Under the pieces are notes generated by a model that saw only the letters and a list, made by a program, of their open reading frames with translations, was not told the DNA's origin and did no database searches. Shown here in pieces: positions 9,135 through 17,915 of a stretch of DNA of 64,000 nt (its first letter is position 1; every line of letters begins with the position of its first letter). The stretch comes from Hyphomicrobiales bacterium (GTDB lineage: Bacteria > Pseudomonadota > Alphaproteobacteria > Rhizobiales > JACESI01). The stretch is from NCBI GenBank assembly GCA_013911885.1, contig JACESI010000009.1, positions 28,349-92,348 on the forward strand. Reading direction: 5' to 3'. A program made the position numbers and the translations under genes.

Positions 9135-10031
9135 ATGACGATTAGCCGCCGGGTTTCAACGCTTGCCTTCTATTCGATCGTGCTCGCCTTTGTGGTGATG
9201 GCGGTGAAATTTGCGGCCTGGTGGATCACCGGATCGGTCGCGCTGTTTTCGGATGCGCTGGAATCCATTGTCAACGTCATCGCTTCCATGATCGCCTGGT
9301 ATGCGCTGCGCGTCAGCGCCCGCCCGCCGGACGACAACCATCATTACGGGCACCAGAAGGCGGAATATTTTTCCGCAGTGGTCGAAGGTGTGCTCGTCTG
9401 TCTTGCTGCTCTCGCAATTTTTGCAAGTGCAGCCCACGCCCTGATGAGCGAACACACGATTGTTCAGCCGGTCCTCGGCATGGCGGTGAATGCCGTCGCT
9501 GCGGTCATCAACGGTGTCTGGGCCTATATTCTGATCTCGACCGGCCGCCGGGAACGCTCGCCGGCCCTGATCGCGGATGGCAAGCACATCTGGACCGATG
9601 TGATCTCCTCTGTTGGCGTTCTGATCGGCCTTGTGCTCGTGATCCTCACCGATCTCGTTATTCTTGACGCGCTGATGGCGATCCTTGTTGGTGGCAACGT
9701 GCTCTATGAGGGCTGGAAAGTGATCTACGCATCGGTCGGCGGGCTGATGGACGCAGCGCTCGATCCCGAAGAAGCCCGACTGGTCGAAAAAACAATCCTT
9801 GAAAATGCAACGGGCGCGATCGAGGTGCACGATATCAAAACCCGTGTCGCGGGAGCGGTGTCCTATGTCGAGTTCCACCTCGTCGTTGATGGCACGATGA
9901 GCGTTGAGGAATCGCATGCGATCTGCGACCGGATCGAGGCGCGCATCAATGCGGTTCTGCACGGCGCAAAGACAACGATCCATGTCGAGCCGGAAATCAA
10001 ACGCAAGGCGAGCGGGCTGCCCATCGCCTGA
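9135..10031 (+). CDS. Cation diffusion facilitator (CDF) metal-ion exporter
   Basis: The 298-residue protein has six predicted helices followed by a cytoplasmic ferredoxin-like domain. Metal-site residues typical of CDF proteins are visible: the Asp of FSDALESIVN in helix 2 and the HIWTD motif in helix 5. The family exchanges Zn(II), Fe(II) or Cd(II) for protons in the inner membrane; helix 2 with an Asp pair fits the FieF/ZitB type but does not fix the metal. It begins 67 bases after the malonate operon and is probably transcribed separately. A histidine-bearing loop (DDNHHYGHQKAEY) follows helix 2, as usual. Confidence 0.9.
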   Translation: MTISRRVSTLAFYSIVLAFVVMAVKFAAWWITGSVALFSDALESIVNVIASMIAWYALRVSARPPDDNHHYGHQKAEYFSAVVEGVLVCLAALAIFASAAHALMSEHTIVQPVLGMAVNAVAAVINGVWAYILISTGRRERSPALIADGKHIWTDVISSVGVLIGLVLVILTDLVILDALMAILVGGNVLYEGWKVIYASVGGLMDAALDPEEARLVEKTILENATGAIEVHDIKTRVAGAVSYVEFHLVVDGTMSVEESHAICDRIEARINAVLHGAKTTIHVEPEIKRKASGLPIA

Positions 10032-10143
10032 AAAAATCGTGTCCCCTGACAGCCAGCGGGCACGCCAGGGCACATCCGCGCCGCATCTTCCGGCAATATC
10101 GGTAGCTCTTTGCAAGCGTGCATCCAGATCACGGCACGCAAGT

Positions 10144-10194
10144 ACAATCATCCACAATCATCTTGTGTACTTTTGGCATTCTGTGTACTTTTGG
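10144..10194. repeat. Two nested pairs of direct repeats upstream of the valine operon
   Basis: ACAATCATC occurs at 10144-10152 and 10154-10162 (period 10). TGTGTACTTTTGG occurs at 10164-10176 and 10182-10194 (period 18). They lie 73-123 bases before the acyl-CoA dehydrogenase start and are candidate operator sites. Confidence 0.7.
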
Positions 10195-10266
10195 ATTTTT
10201 CAACGCAATGATACGCCTTGAAAAAGGTCTGGCAGGCGGCTCCAGTCGCCCTCGGGAGGATTTTCG

Positions 10267-11415
10267 ATGAATTTTGCTCTGTCGGAGGAACAGCGCGCCA
10301 TTTTCGACATGGCGCGTTGCATCGCCGTTGAACAGATCGCGCCGCACGCGCTCGAATGGGAAGAGCGTGAGCATCTCCCGCGTGAAACCCTGACAGCGCT
10401 TGCCGAACTCGGCATGGCGTCGATCTATGTTACCGGTGAGCATGGCAGCGACCTTTCCCGCCTCGATGCAACCCTTATTTTCGAGGGCCTTTCTTATGGA
10501 TGCGCGTCGACCGCGGCCTTTCTGTCGATCCACAATATGTGCGCCTGGATGGTTGATAGTTTTGGCTCCGATGCACTGAAGCAGAAATACCTGCCGCAAA
10601 TGGCGACGGGCGAAATCATCTGCTCCTATTGCCTGACGGAACCCGGCTCCGGTTCCGATGCCGCTGCCCTGCGCACCAGCGCGCGCAAGATGAACGATGC
10701 TTATGTTCTGAACGGCACCAAGGCTTTCATCTCCGGCGGCGGCTATTCCGACCTTTATCTCACCATGGTGCGGACCGGTGGCGAGGGGCCGAAGGGCATT
10801 TCGGCATTGCTGGTCGAAAAAGGCGCGGATGGTCTTGCCTTCGGCGCGAACGAACGCAAGATGGGCTGGCGCAACCAGCCGACCGCCGAAGTCCAGTTCG
10901 ATGACTGCAAGGTTGCGCTCGATCAGCTTCTCGGTGAAGAGGGTGAGGGCTTTCGTTATGCCATGATGGGACTTGATGGCGGGCGTCTCAACATTGCCGC
11001 CTGTGCCCTGGGCGCCGCGCAATCCGCCCTCGACAAGTCGGTCGCCTATATGGGTGAACGCTCGGCCTTTGGCAAAACGCTCGACCAGTTTCAAGCGCTG
11101 CAATTCAAGCTTGCCGACATGGAAATCGCCTTGCAATCCGCCCGCGTGTTCCTGCGGCAAGCAGCCTGGAAGCTCGACAACAAGACCCCGGATGCGACGA
11201 AAAACTGTGCCATGGCGAAGAAATATGTGACCGATGTCTGCTTCGATGTCGCCAACACCGCGCTTCAGCTGCACGGCGGTTATGGCTATCTGAGCGCCTA
11301 TGGCCTTGAGAAGATTGTTCGCGATCTCAGGGTTCACCAAATCCTGGAAGGTACCAACCAGATCATGCAACTCATCGTCTCTCGCGCGCTTCTTGCAGAG
11401 CAGCGGGCATCATGA
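10267..11415 (+). CDS. Acyl-CoA dehydrogenase, probable isobutyryl-CoA dehydrogenase
   Basis: The 382-residue flavoenzyme has the family signature CLTEPGSGSDAAALRT near residue 126 and the C-terminal block ALQLHGGYGYL with the catalytic Glu expected in HQILEGTNQIM (near 362). The next three genes carry out the later steps of valine breakdown, so isobutyryl-CoA to methacrylyl-CoA is the likely reaction. The start has a strong GGGAGGA site. The gene overlaps the next by four bases (ATGA). The hydratase that must act between this enzyme and the next is not in the operon. Confidence 0.88.
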   Translation: MNFALSEEQRAIFDMARCIAVEQIAPHALEWEEREHLPRETLTALAELGMASIYVTGEHGSDLSRLDATLIFEGLSYGCASTAAFLSIHNMCAWMVDSFGSDALKQKYLPQMATGEIICSYCLTEPGSGSDAAALRTSARKMNDAYVLNGTKAFISGGGYSDLYLTMVRTGGEGPKGISALLVEKGADGLAFGANERKMGWRNQPTAEVQFDDCKVALDQLLGEEGEGFRYAMMGLDGGRLNIAACALGAAQSALDKSVAYMGERSAFGKTLDQFQALQFKLADMEIALQSARVFLRQAAWKLDNKTPDATKNCAMAKKYVTDVCFDVANTALQLHGGYGYLSAYGLEKIVRDLRVHQILEGTNQIMQLIVSRALLAEQRAS

Positions 11416-12428
11416 CCACGGACGAACTTCTGATCCGTGTCGAAGGCCGGGCAGGGCGCATCACGCTGAACCGCCCCCATGCCCTCAACGCCCTCAATTA
11501 TGCGATGGTGATGGAGATCGAGCGCGCGCTCCATGCCTGGGCCGGTGATCCGGCGGTGGCCCTCGTCATCATCGACGGTGCGGGCGAGCGCGCCTTTTGC
11601 GCGGGCGGGGATATTGAGGAACTCTATCACTCCGGCAGACGGCATGACTTCCAGTTCGGCCTGAAATTCTGGCGCGATGAATACCGGCTCAACGCCCTGA
11701 TCGACGAATATCCGAAACCCTATATCGCGCTGATGCACGGTTTCGTCATGGGTGGCGGCGTTGGGGTCTCGGCCCATGGCAGCCACCGGATCGTCACTGA
11801 AACGGCTCAGATCGCCATGCCGGAATGTTCGATAGGCCTGATCCCGGATGTCGGCGGAACCCATCTTCTGGGTGCTGCACCCGGTCATCTCGGCGAATAT
11901 ATAGGCCTTACCGGTTACCGCATGGGTCCGGCGGATGCGATCCATGCCGGTTTTGCCGATGTCTATGTGCCGGAGGAAAGACGCGCCGCCCTCACCGCCA
12001 TGCTTGAGGAAACCGGCGATATAAGCCAGATTGCCGATTTTTCGGCAGAGCCGCCGCAAGGGCTGCTTGCTGAAAAGGAGACGGCGATCAACCGCGCTTT
12101 CTCAGGCGAAACGGCAGAGGCGATTGAAGTGCAGCTTATCAGCAGCCGCGACGCCTGGGCAGAAAAGGCGCTTTCAAGCATGAAGCGCGCCTCGCCTCTG
12201 TCGCTGCTTGCCACCCTGCGGATGATCCGCGCTGCCCGCGCCCGCAACAATCTGCGCGAGAGCCTTGAGCACGAGCTGCGTTTCACCGCCCGTGCAGCGG
12301 AGAAGGGCGACCTTCTTGAGGGCATTCGCGCCGCGATCATCGACAAGGACAGAAGGCCGGAATGGCGCTATCCGAACCTTGAAGATGTACCCTCCGGGCT
12401 GGTTGATCAAATGCTCGCGCCGCTATAA
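11412..12428 (+). CDS. 3-Hydroxyisobutyryl-CoA hydrolase
   Basis: The 338-residue crotonase-fold protein is longer than enoyl-CoA hydratases (about 260) and matches the HIBCH branch, with FCAGGDIEELY near residue 58, GGGVGVS near 115 and MPECSIGLIPDVGGTHLL near 137; the Glu of PEC and Asp of PDVGG are the expected catalytic pair. It releases CoA from 3-hydroxyisobutyryl-CoA in valine catabolism. Its ATG overlaps the preceding stop. Many databases call this group enoyl-CoA hydratase/isomerase; the neighbours support the hydrolase assignment. Confidence 0.88.
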   Translation: MTTDELLIRVEGRAGRITLNRPHALNALNYAMVMEIERALHAWAGDPAVALVIIDGAGERAFCAGGDIEELYHSGRRHDFQFGLKFWRDEYRLNALIDEYPKPYIALMHGFVMGGGVGVSAHGSHRIVTETAQIAMPECSIGLIPDVGGTHLLGAAPGHLGEYIGLTGYRMGPADAIHAGFADVYVPEERRAALTAMLEETGDISQIADFSAEPPQGLLAEKETAINRAFSGETAEAIEVQLISSRDAWAEKALSSMKRASPLSLLATLRMIRAARARNNLRESLEHELRFTARAAEKGDLLEGIRAAIIDKDRRPEWRYPNLEDVPSGLVDQMLAPL

Positions 12429-12454
12429 GTCTTTTCAGGGAAAAGGAGAAAACA

Positions 12455-13324
12455 ATGCTGACGATCGGCTTTATCGGCCTTGGCAATATGGGCGCACCGA
12501 TGGCGCGCAATCTGGTCGATGCCGGTTTCGAAGTGACGGGTTTTGACGTGAGCGGCGTGACCCTTGAGGGTGTCGGCACCGCATCAAGCGCTGCGGAGGC
12601 GGCACATGGCAAGGATGTCGTCGTCACCATGCTGCCGAATGGCGCTATCCTTGAAAGCGTCTATGACGCGATCGTGCCGGCATCGCGATCTGGTGCGCTC
12701 CTTATTGATTGCTCAACGGTCGATGTCGAAAGCGCAAAGAGAGCCCATGCCGCTGCCGCCTCAGCGGGGCTGCTTTCTGTCGACGCGCCGGTCTCCGGCG
12801 GTGTTGGCGGCGCGACGGCAGCGACGCTGACCTTCATGGCCGGCGGTACGGAGGAGGCCTTCACTGCGGCTTTACCGGTTTTGAATGCGATGGGCAAGAA
12901 GCTGGTTCATTGCGGCGATGCGGGTGCCGGACAAATGGCCAAAATCTGCAACAATATGGTTCTGGCGATTTCGATGATCGGGGTCTGCGAGGCGTTCAAT
13001 CTTGCCGACAAGCTCGGCCTGTCGCGGCAGGCGATGTTCGATGTGGTGTCGACGTCTTCCGGCTCATGCTGGTCGATCAACACCTATTGCCCGGTGCCGG
13101 ATATCGGGCCGAAAACACCGGCGGACAACCACTATCAGCCGGGTTTTGCCGCCAGTCTCATGCTGAAGGACCTGAAACTGAGCCAGAGTGCCGCCGATAT
13201 GGTCGCCGCCGCAACCCCGATGGGCGCCCGGGCGACGCAGCTCTATCAGGAACTCGTCGATGGCGGAGCGGGAGACAAGGATTTCTCGGCGATCCTTCTG
13301 AAACTTGCGGAAAGCCCGCGCTGA
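12455..13324 (+). CDS. mmsB: 3-Hydroxyisobutyrate dehydrogenase
   Basis: This 289-residue NAD-dependent beta-hydroxyacid dehydrogenase begins with the Rossmann motif GLGNMGAPMARNL. It has the substrate loop DAPVSGGVGGA near residue 110 and the catalytic lysine helix GAGQMAKICNNMVL near 157. It oxidises 3-hydroxyisobutyrate to methylmalonate semialdehyde, the substrate of the enzyme encoded next. The start follows AAGGAGA. It sits third in the valine operon, 26 bases after the hydrolase gene. Confidence 0.93.
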   Translation: MLTIGFIGLGNMGAPMARNLVDAGFEVTGFDVSGVTLEGVGTASSAAEAAHGKDVVVTMLPNGAILESVYDAIVPASRSGALLIDCSTVDVESAKRAHAAAASAGLLSVDAPVSGGVGGATAATLTFMAGGTEEAFTAALPVLNAMGKKLVHCGDAGAGQMAKICNNMVLAISMIGVCEAFNLADKLGLSRQAMFDVVSTSSGSCWSINTYCPVPDIGPKTPADNHYQPGFAASLMLKDLKLSQSAADMVAAATPMGARATQLYQELVDGGAGDKDFSAILLKLAESPR

Positions 13325-13389
13325 AACAATCATGAAACAAATACAAAGCGCCAGGAAAACGGCGCGAGAGCCAAGATCGGAGCCAAGAC

Positions 13390-14886
13390 ATGAAGCAGAT
13401 CGGACATTACATCAACGGCAAGGAAGTGGCGGGAAGCGGCCGCACGGCCAACATTTTCAACCCGGCAACGGGTGAGATCACGGCCCATGTGGCGCTTGCC
13501 TCAAAGGAAGAAATGGCAATGGCCGTTGCCAAAGCGAAGGAAGCGCAGCCGCAATGGGCCGCCGTCAACCCGCAGCGCCGCGCCAGGGTGATGATGAAAT
13601 TCGTCGAACTTCTGCACCGCGATATGGACAAACTCGCCGAAGCTCTGTCGCATGAGCATGGCAAGACGCTGCCGGACGCGAAAGGCGACGTGATCCGCGG
13701 TCTCGAAGTGGCCGAGTTCTGCTTCGGCGCCCCGCATCATCTCAAGGGTGAATATACCGACGGCGCGGGTCCCGGCATCGACATGTATTCCATGCGCCAG
13801 CCGCTCGGCGTCGTGGCTGGCATCACGCCGTTCAACTTTCCGGCGATGATCCCGATGTGGAAATTCTGCCCGGCAATCGTCTGCGGCAATGCCTTCATCC
13901 TGAAACCGTCAGAGCGCGATCCTTCGGTGCCGATGATGCTGGCAGCCCTGATGAGCGAGGCCGGCCTTCCGGACGGTATTCTTCAGGTCGTCAATGGCGA
14001 TAAGGAATCGGTTGATGCGATCCTCGATCACCCGGACATCATGGCCGTGGGCTTTGTCGGCTCCACGCCGATCGCGCAATATATCTATGCTCGCGGCTGT
14101 GCCAACGGCAAGCGGGTGCAGTGTTTCGGCGGCGCGAAGAACCATGCGATCATCATGCCGGATGCGGATATGGACATGACATCGGACGCGATGATCGGTG
14201 CCGGCTATGGCGCGGCCGGCGAGCGCTGCATGGCGATCTCGGTCGCCGTTCCTGTCGGCGAAGACGCCGCGAACCGCTTTATCGAGGCGATGATTCCGAA
14301 AGTCGAAGCCCTCAAGATCGGGCCTTACACGGCCGGAAATGATGTCGATTTCGGCCCGCTCGTGACCGCAGAGGCGAAAGCGCGGGTGAACAGCCTCGTC
14401 GAGCGCGGGCTTGAGCAGGGCGCGACCCTCGCGGTTGATGGCCGCGGCTTCACCATGCAGGGCTATGAAAACGGCTTCTTCGTCGGCGCGTCGCTTTTCG
14501 ACAATGTGAAAAAAGATATGGACATCTACAAGACCGAGATTTTCGGCCCGGTCCTGTCCACCGTGCGGGCCAAAACCTATGAAGAGGCACTCGGTCTTGC
14601 CATGGATCATGAATATGGCAATGGCGTTGCAATCTTCACCCGTGACGGCGATGCCGCGCGCGATTTCGCAAACCGCATCAATATCGGCATGGTCGGCATC
14701 AACGTGCCGATCCCGGTGCCGCTCGCCTATTACACCTTTGGCGGCTGGAAAGCCTCCGGTTTCGGCGATCTCAACCAGCATGGTCCGGATGCCTTCCGAT
14801 TCTACACCCGCACCAAGACAGTCACGAGCCGCTGGCCATCCGGCATTCGAAGCGGCGCGGAATTCGTGATCCCGACAATGCAATAG
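13390..14886 (+). CDS. mmsA: CoA-acylating methylmalonate-semialdehyde dehydrogenase
   Basis: The 498-residue aldehyde-dehydrogenase-fold enzyme converts methylmalonate semialdehyde to propionyl-CoA and CO2. The nucleophile is Cys280 in GAAGERCMAIS, the MMSDH variant of the ALDH active site, and VAGITPFNFPAMIPMW near residue 139 is diagnostic for this subfamily. Length equals the family norm. It closes the valine operon: the upstream genes supply its substrate and a strong hairpin follows its stop codon. Confidence 0.95.
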   Translation: MKQIGHYINGKEVAGSGRTANIFNPATGEITAHVALASKEEMAMAVAKAKEAQPQWAAVNPQRRARVMMKFVELLHRDMDKLAEALSHEHGKTLPDAKGDVIRGLEVAEFCFGAPHHLKGEYTDGAGPGIDMYSMRQPLGVVAGITPFNFPAMIPMWKFCPAIVCGNAFILKPSERDPSVPMMLAALMSEAGLPDGILQVVNGDKESVDAILDHPDIMAVGFVGSTPIAQYIYARGCANGKRVQCFGGAKNHAIIMPDADMDMTSDAMIGAGYGAAGERCMAISVAVPVGEDAANRFIEAMIPKVEALKIGPYTAGNDVDFGPLVTAEAKARVNSLVERGLEQGATLAVDGRGFTMQGYENGFFVGASLFDNVKKDMDIYKTEIFGPVLSTVRAKTYEEALGLAMDHEYGNGVAIFTRDGDAARDFANRINIGMVGINVPIPVPLAYYTFGGWKASGFGDLNQHGPDAFRFYTRTKTVTSRWPSGIRSGAEFVIPTMQ

Positions 14887-14895
14887 AAAAGGCCT

Positions 14896-14927
14896 GCCCC
14901 GGAACGGGAGATGATCCGTTTCGGGGC
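14896..14927. terminator. Hairpin between convergent genes (likely bidirectional terminator)
   Basis: GCCCCGGAACGG (14896-14907) pairs with CCGTTTCGGGGC (14916-14927) with one G-T mismatch and an eight-base loop. It lies ten bases after the mmsA stop and nine bases beyond the end of the convergent gene. On the minus strand it is followed by a short T-run (TTTT); on the plus strand there is none. Confidence 0.75.
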
Positions 14928-14936
14928 AACGCAATC

Positions 14937-15527
14937 TCAGCCCTGCGGCGAGAGCGGCTCCGCTGCCATCGCCCGCGCCCGCTGCTGGACCTCTTCGACG
15001 ACGGCGAAGGCTTGTTCCGGCTGATACAGCCCGCGAAACGTGAAGCTGCCGTCCTCGACGCCCCATTTGTTGAAATTGCGGAACACCCCTTTGTTCTTGC
15101 GGAACGTGATGGAGCCGATCTCGCCCTTGAGAAACACAATGTCCATGGCTGGTTCGATCATCACATGGTCGAGTTCACGTCGGCTAAAGGCGGATTTTGC
15201 GATGAAGGCGCGCTTGTTGCTGATCGCATAGACCGTATGCTTGCGGATATGGGCATCGAACAACCAGCGCCCGACGGTGAAATAGGCGGTGGCGAGGATC
15301 AGGGTGATCTGGATTGCAATCGGCAGCCCACGGAAGAACGTCACCATCACCATCGCGCCGCCTTCAACACTGCGGTTGAAGAAGAATATAAGAAAAACAA
15401 CCCAGATACCGGCAAGGATCAGCCGGTATCTGTCGCCAAGGCTGAGGAGAAAGGTGCGCGTGACCGGGCGGCCTTCCCAAAGAATTTCTTCACCCTCGTC
15501 CAGATAATCGGCCCAGCCGTTGGTCAT
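14937..15527 (-). CDS. PH-domain membrane protein of unknown function
   Basis: The 196-residue protein has two hydrophobic segments (about residues 36-51 and 68-88) followed by a domain resembling bacterial pleckstrin-homology (DUF304/YdbS-like) modules: YAISNKRAFI, EPAMDIVFLKGEIGSITFRKNKG. An N-terminal EGEEILWEGRP motif is common in this group and precedes the first helix. Function is unknown; such proteins are inner-membrane associated. An AAGGA site precedes the ATG. It converges on mmsA across the hairpin. Confidence 0.75.
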   Translation of the reverse strand: MTNGWADYLDEGEEILWEGRPVTRTFLLSLGDRYRLILAGIWVVFLIFFFNRSVEGGAMVMVTFFRGLPIAIQITLILATAYFTVGRWLFDAHIRKHTVYAISNKRAFIAKSAFSRRELDHVMIEPAMDIVFLKGEIGSITFRKNKGVFRNFNKWGVEDGSFTFRGLYQPEQAFAVVEEVQQRARAMAAEPLSPQG

Positions 15528-15749
15528 TCAGCATCCTTGATTGCTTGCGGAAAATCGCTTCCTGTCCATATCGGTGAAAGCCCCGGGAGGCAAGAAGCGC
15601 CGGCGGTCGCATGAGAGGGTCGCAGATTTGTGATTTTCCTCCGAGACGCCCTGTCCATAGTCTGCCAGTCTATGGTCTACTTGAGGCCCGGTCGCGTCGT
15701 TTGCTGCAATCCGGCGCGCGGGCGTGAAAATCAACCACGGAGGCACAGG

Positions 15750-16451
15750 ATGTCAATCTTGCATATGGATATTCGCCATGCGCACCGCTTGACGGCAGGC
15801 GCCCTTGTTCTGGCGGCGCTGATCATCGTTCTTTCATCGGCTCTCTTTCCGGGCCGGCTCGGCGCTGAAACCCCGTCCGGCGGCGAGAGCCAGACCGCAC
15901 CGCTCACGGCGCCTCAGCAACCCAAAGTGGAAACGCCTGCGCCACAGGCCGCCCCCGAAGGCGCACCCACGCTTCCATCAATCGCGCGTGAAGGCCCGAT
16001 GACCATGGATCAGATGCGCACGATCCTCAAACGTCTTGATTCCAATGTTCAGGAACCGCAACCGGGCCATTTCCTTTTTGTCGTCAATGATTTTCAGGTC
16101 GCGATCTTTACCGCCGAGATCGTCAACCGCATGCGTGTGATGGTGCGTATCCGAAGCGCGGAAAACCTCACGCAGGAGGAATTGCTGCGCATCACGCAGG
16201 CCAATCTCGACAGTGCGCTCGATGCGCGCTATGCCATTGGGCGGGGTGTCCTCTGGTCGACCTTCATTCATTCGCTCACGACCCTGCATCCTATTCAGTT
16301 CATTGAGGCAATCGGTTCTACGGTCAATCTCGCCGCGAACTATGGCACCAGCTATTCCTCCGGCCAGCTGCTTTTCGGCGGGGGCGACAGCCGCGCGATT
16401 CTCGGCAAAAAGCTGATTGACGATCTGGTGAAGAAGGGCCTGCCGATCTGA
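15750..16451 (+). CDS. Membrane-anchored or exported protein, YbjN-like
   Basis: The 233-residue product begins with a hydrophobic segment (about residues 13-33) that may be a signal peptide or anchor, then a Pro/Ala/Gln-rich linker to about residue 75. The rest has alternating strands and helices; VNDFQVAIFTAEIVNRMRVMVRIRSAENLTQEEL-like order resembles YbjN/type-III-chaperone-like domains, but I cannot assign a function. The start is the ATG seven bases after GGAGG, which gives a sensible leader; upstream in-frame codons are not used. It is probably a single-gene unit. Confidence 0.7.
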   Translation: MSILHMDIRHAHRLTAGALVLAALIIVLSSALFPGRLGAETPSGGESQTAPLTAPQQPKVETPAPQAAPEGAPTLPSIAREGPMTMDQMRTILKRLDSNVQEPQPGHFLFVVNDFQVAIFTAEIVNRMRVMVRIRSAENLTQEELLRITQANLDSALDARYAIGRGVLWSTFIHSLTTLHPIQFIEAIGSTVNLAANYGTSYSSGQLLFGGGDSRAILGKKLIDDLVKKGLPI

Positions 16452-16620
16452 GCTTTTGTTGGGTCCTGCCGCCGGTTTCCAGAGACGCGCCTGCGAAATG
16501 ATTTCCTGATCTGATATATATGAGGCCCGATTACTTGCGTGAGTTTTGCCGAAAGGAGCGAAAAAGGCTACAACTTGAAAGGAAAGCGCGCAGCCAAGCG
16601 CTCACGGGAGGAACGCCGCC

Positions 16621-16959
16621 ATGAAATGGATCATTGCAATCATCCAGCCCCACCAGCTTGACGCGGTCCGTGATGCGTTGATGGAAGAGAAAATCATGGG
16701 CCTGACAGTTACCGATGTGAAAGGTTTTGGCCGTCAGAAAGGGCAGAGCGAAATCTACCGGGGAGCCGAATATCACATCAATTATGTGCCGAAACTGAAA
16801 GTTGAAATCGGGGTTGAGGCTGCATCTGCCGACCGGGTGGTCAATATCATCATGCGTGCTGCCCAGACTGGGCGGATCGGCGACGGCAAGATTTTTGTCA
16901 TGGATCTGGCAAGCGCACTGCGCATCCGCACCGGTGAAGAAGGTGCGGATGCTCTTTAG
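16621..16959 (+). CDS. P-II family nitrogen signalling protein (GlnB/GlnK type)
   Basis: The 112-residue protein is full length for P-II. The T-loop runs GFGRQKGQSEIYRGAEYHINYVPK (about residues 35-58) and keeps Tyr51, the uridylylation site; the B-loop TGRIGDGKIFV and C-terminal IRTGE are intact, so binding of ATP/ADP and 2-oxoglutarate is expected. GlnK is normally followed by amtB and GlnB by glnA; neither is here, and the next gene runs the other way. The ATG follows GGGAGG. A sigma-54 site was looked for upstream and not found. Confidence 0.95.
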   Translation: MKWIIAIIQPHQLDAVRDALMEEKIMGLTVTDVKGFGRQKGQSEIYRGAEYHINYVPKLKVEIGVEAASADRVVNIIMRAAQTGRIGDGKIFVMDLASALRIRTGEEGADAL

Positions 16960-16969
16960 AATGGTGCGA

Positions 16970-17815
16970 TCAAAGGGCGACGACGGTTTGCCGCTGCTCT
17001 CCCAGATGGCTGATACCGAGAGTGATGACATCGCCAATCCCAAGCCATTTCTGCGGTGATTTGCCCATGCCGACGCCAGGCGGCGTGCCGGTGCAGATGA
17101 GATCCCCCGGCTCAAGAAGAGCGAAACGGCTGATATAACTCACAAGTGCAGGCACCGGAAAGATCATCAATCTTGTGCTGCCGGTTTGTTGCCGCTCGCC
17201 ATTGACATCAAGCCATAAGTCGAGATTCTGCGGATCGGGGATCGCATCCTTGCTCACCAGAACGGGTCCGGTCGGGCAGAAGGATGGAAAGCTCTTGCCT
17301 TTGATCCACTGGCCGGCCCGTTCGATCTGCCAGGCACGCTCCGATAGTTCATTGACGACAGTATAGCCGAACACATGGTCCATCGCGTCTGCTTCTGTGA
17401 CGTTCAGGGCCGCCTTGCCGATGACGATGCCAAGCTCGATCTCCCAGTCGAGTTTGCTCGTTGCAGCGCTGTAAAGAATATCATCATTCGGGCCGGAAAA
17501 AGCGGCACTCGCCTTTGAAAAGAGAATGGGTTCCTTCGGCACGTCCATTTTCGCTTCTGCTGCGTGGTCGGAATAGTTGAGCCCGATGCAGAATATCGTC
17601 CGCGGGCGCTGCATCGGCGAACCGATCCGCTTTCCGGTCAGTTCGACCGCAGGCAACGCCGCAAGATCGGCGGACTTGAGCCGCACGATGAGTTCATCGC
17701 AGAGTGTATCCGGGCCGAAATCCGGCACGATGGACGAGACGTCGCGGATGCCGGAGTGTTCATCCATCACGCAGGGCTTTTCGTTTTGCTTTTCGCCGAT
17801 ACGCATTAACTTCAT
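16970..17815 (-). CDS. Fumarylacetoacetate hydrolase-family protein
   Basis: The 281-residue protein has the FAH C-terminal fold: FCIGLNYSDHAAE near residue 76, the metal-binding WEIELGIVIGK near 122 with two Glu ligands, and GYTVVNELSERAWQ near 148. In most relatives the last motif reads VNDxSxR, whose Asp is the third metal ligand; here it is Glu. Reactions in the family include acylpyruvate hydrolysis and isomerisation or decarboxylation in aromatic breakdown. It is divergent from a ring-cleavage-type dioxygenase 100 bases away, which suggests a shared pathway. Substrate unknown. Confidence 0.88.
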   Translation of the reverse strand: MKLMRIGEKQNEKPCVMDEHSGIRDVSSIVPDFGPDTLCDELIVRLKSADLAALPAVELTGKRIGSPMQRPRTIFCIGLNYSDHAAEAKMDVPKEPILFSKASAAFSGPNDDILYSAATSKLDWEIELGIVIGKAALNVTEADAMDHVFGYTVVNELSERAWQIERAGQWIKGKSFPSFCPTGPVLVSKDAIPDPQNLDLWLDVNGERQQTGSTRLMIFPVPALVSYISRFALLEPGDLICTGTPPGVGMGKSPQKWLGIGDVITLGISHLGEQRQTVVAL

Positions 17816-17915
17816 GAAGCAGGTCTTTCACTGGAAATGGCCACAGCAATCAACCACAGTCGCCCGAACCGGTAAATGGTTCTGCGGCAAATCATCAGCA
17901 AGGAAGGATGAAACC

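Noticed and set aside
7934..9136. 400-codon open frame antisense to the malonyl-CoA synthetase gene
   Set aside because: The sense strand has all adenylate-forming motifs; the antisense product is composition-driven.
16452..16620. Sigma-54 promoter before the P-II gene
   Set aside because: No GG-N10-GC core with the expected flanks could be found.
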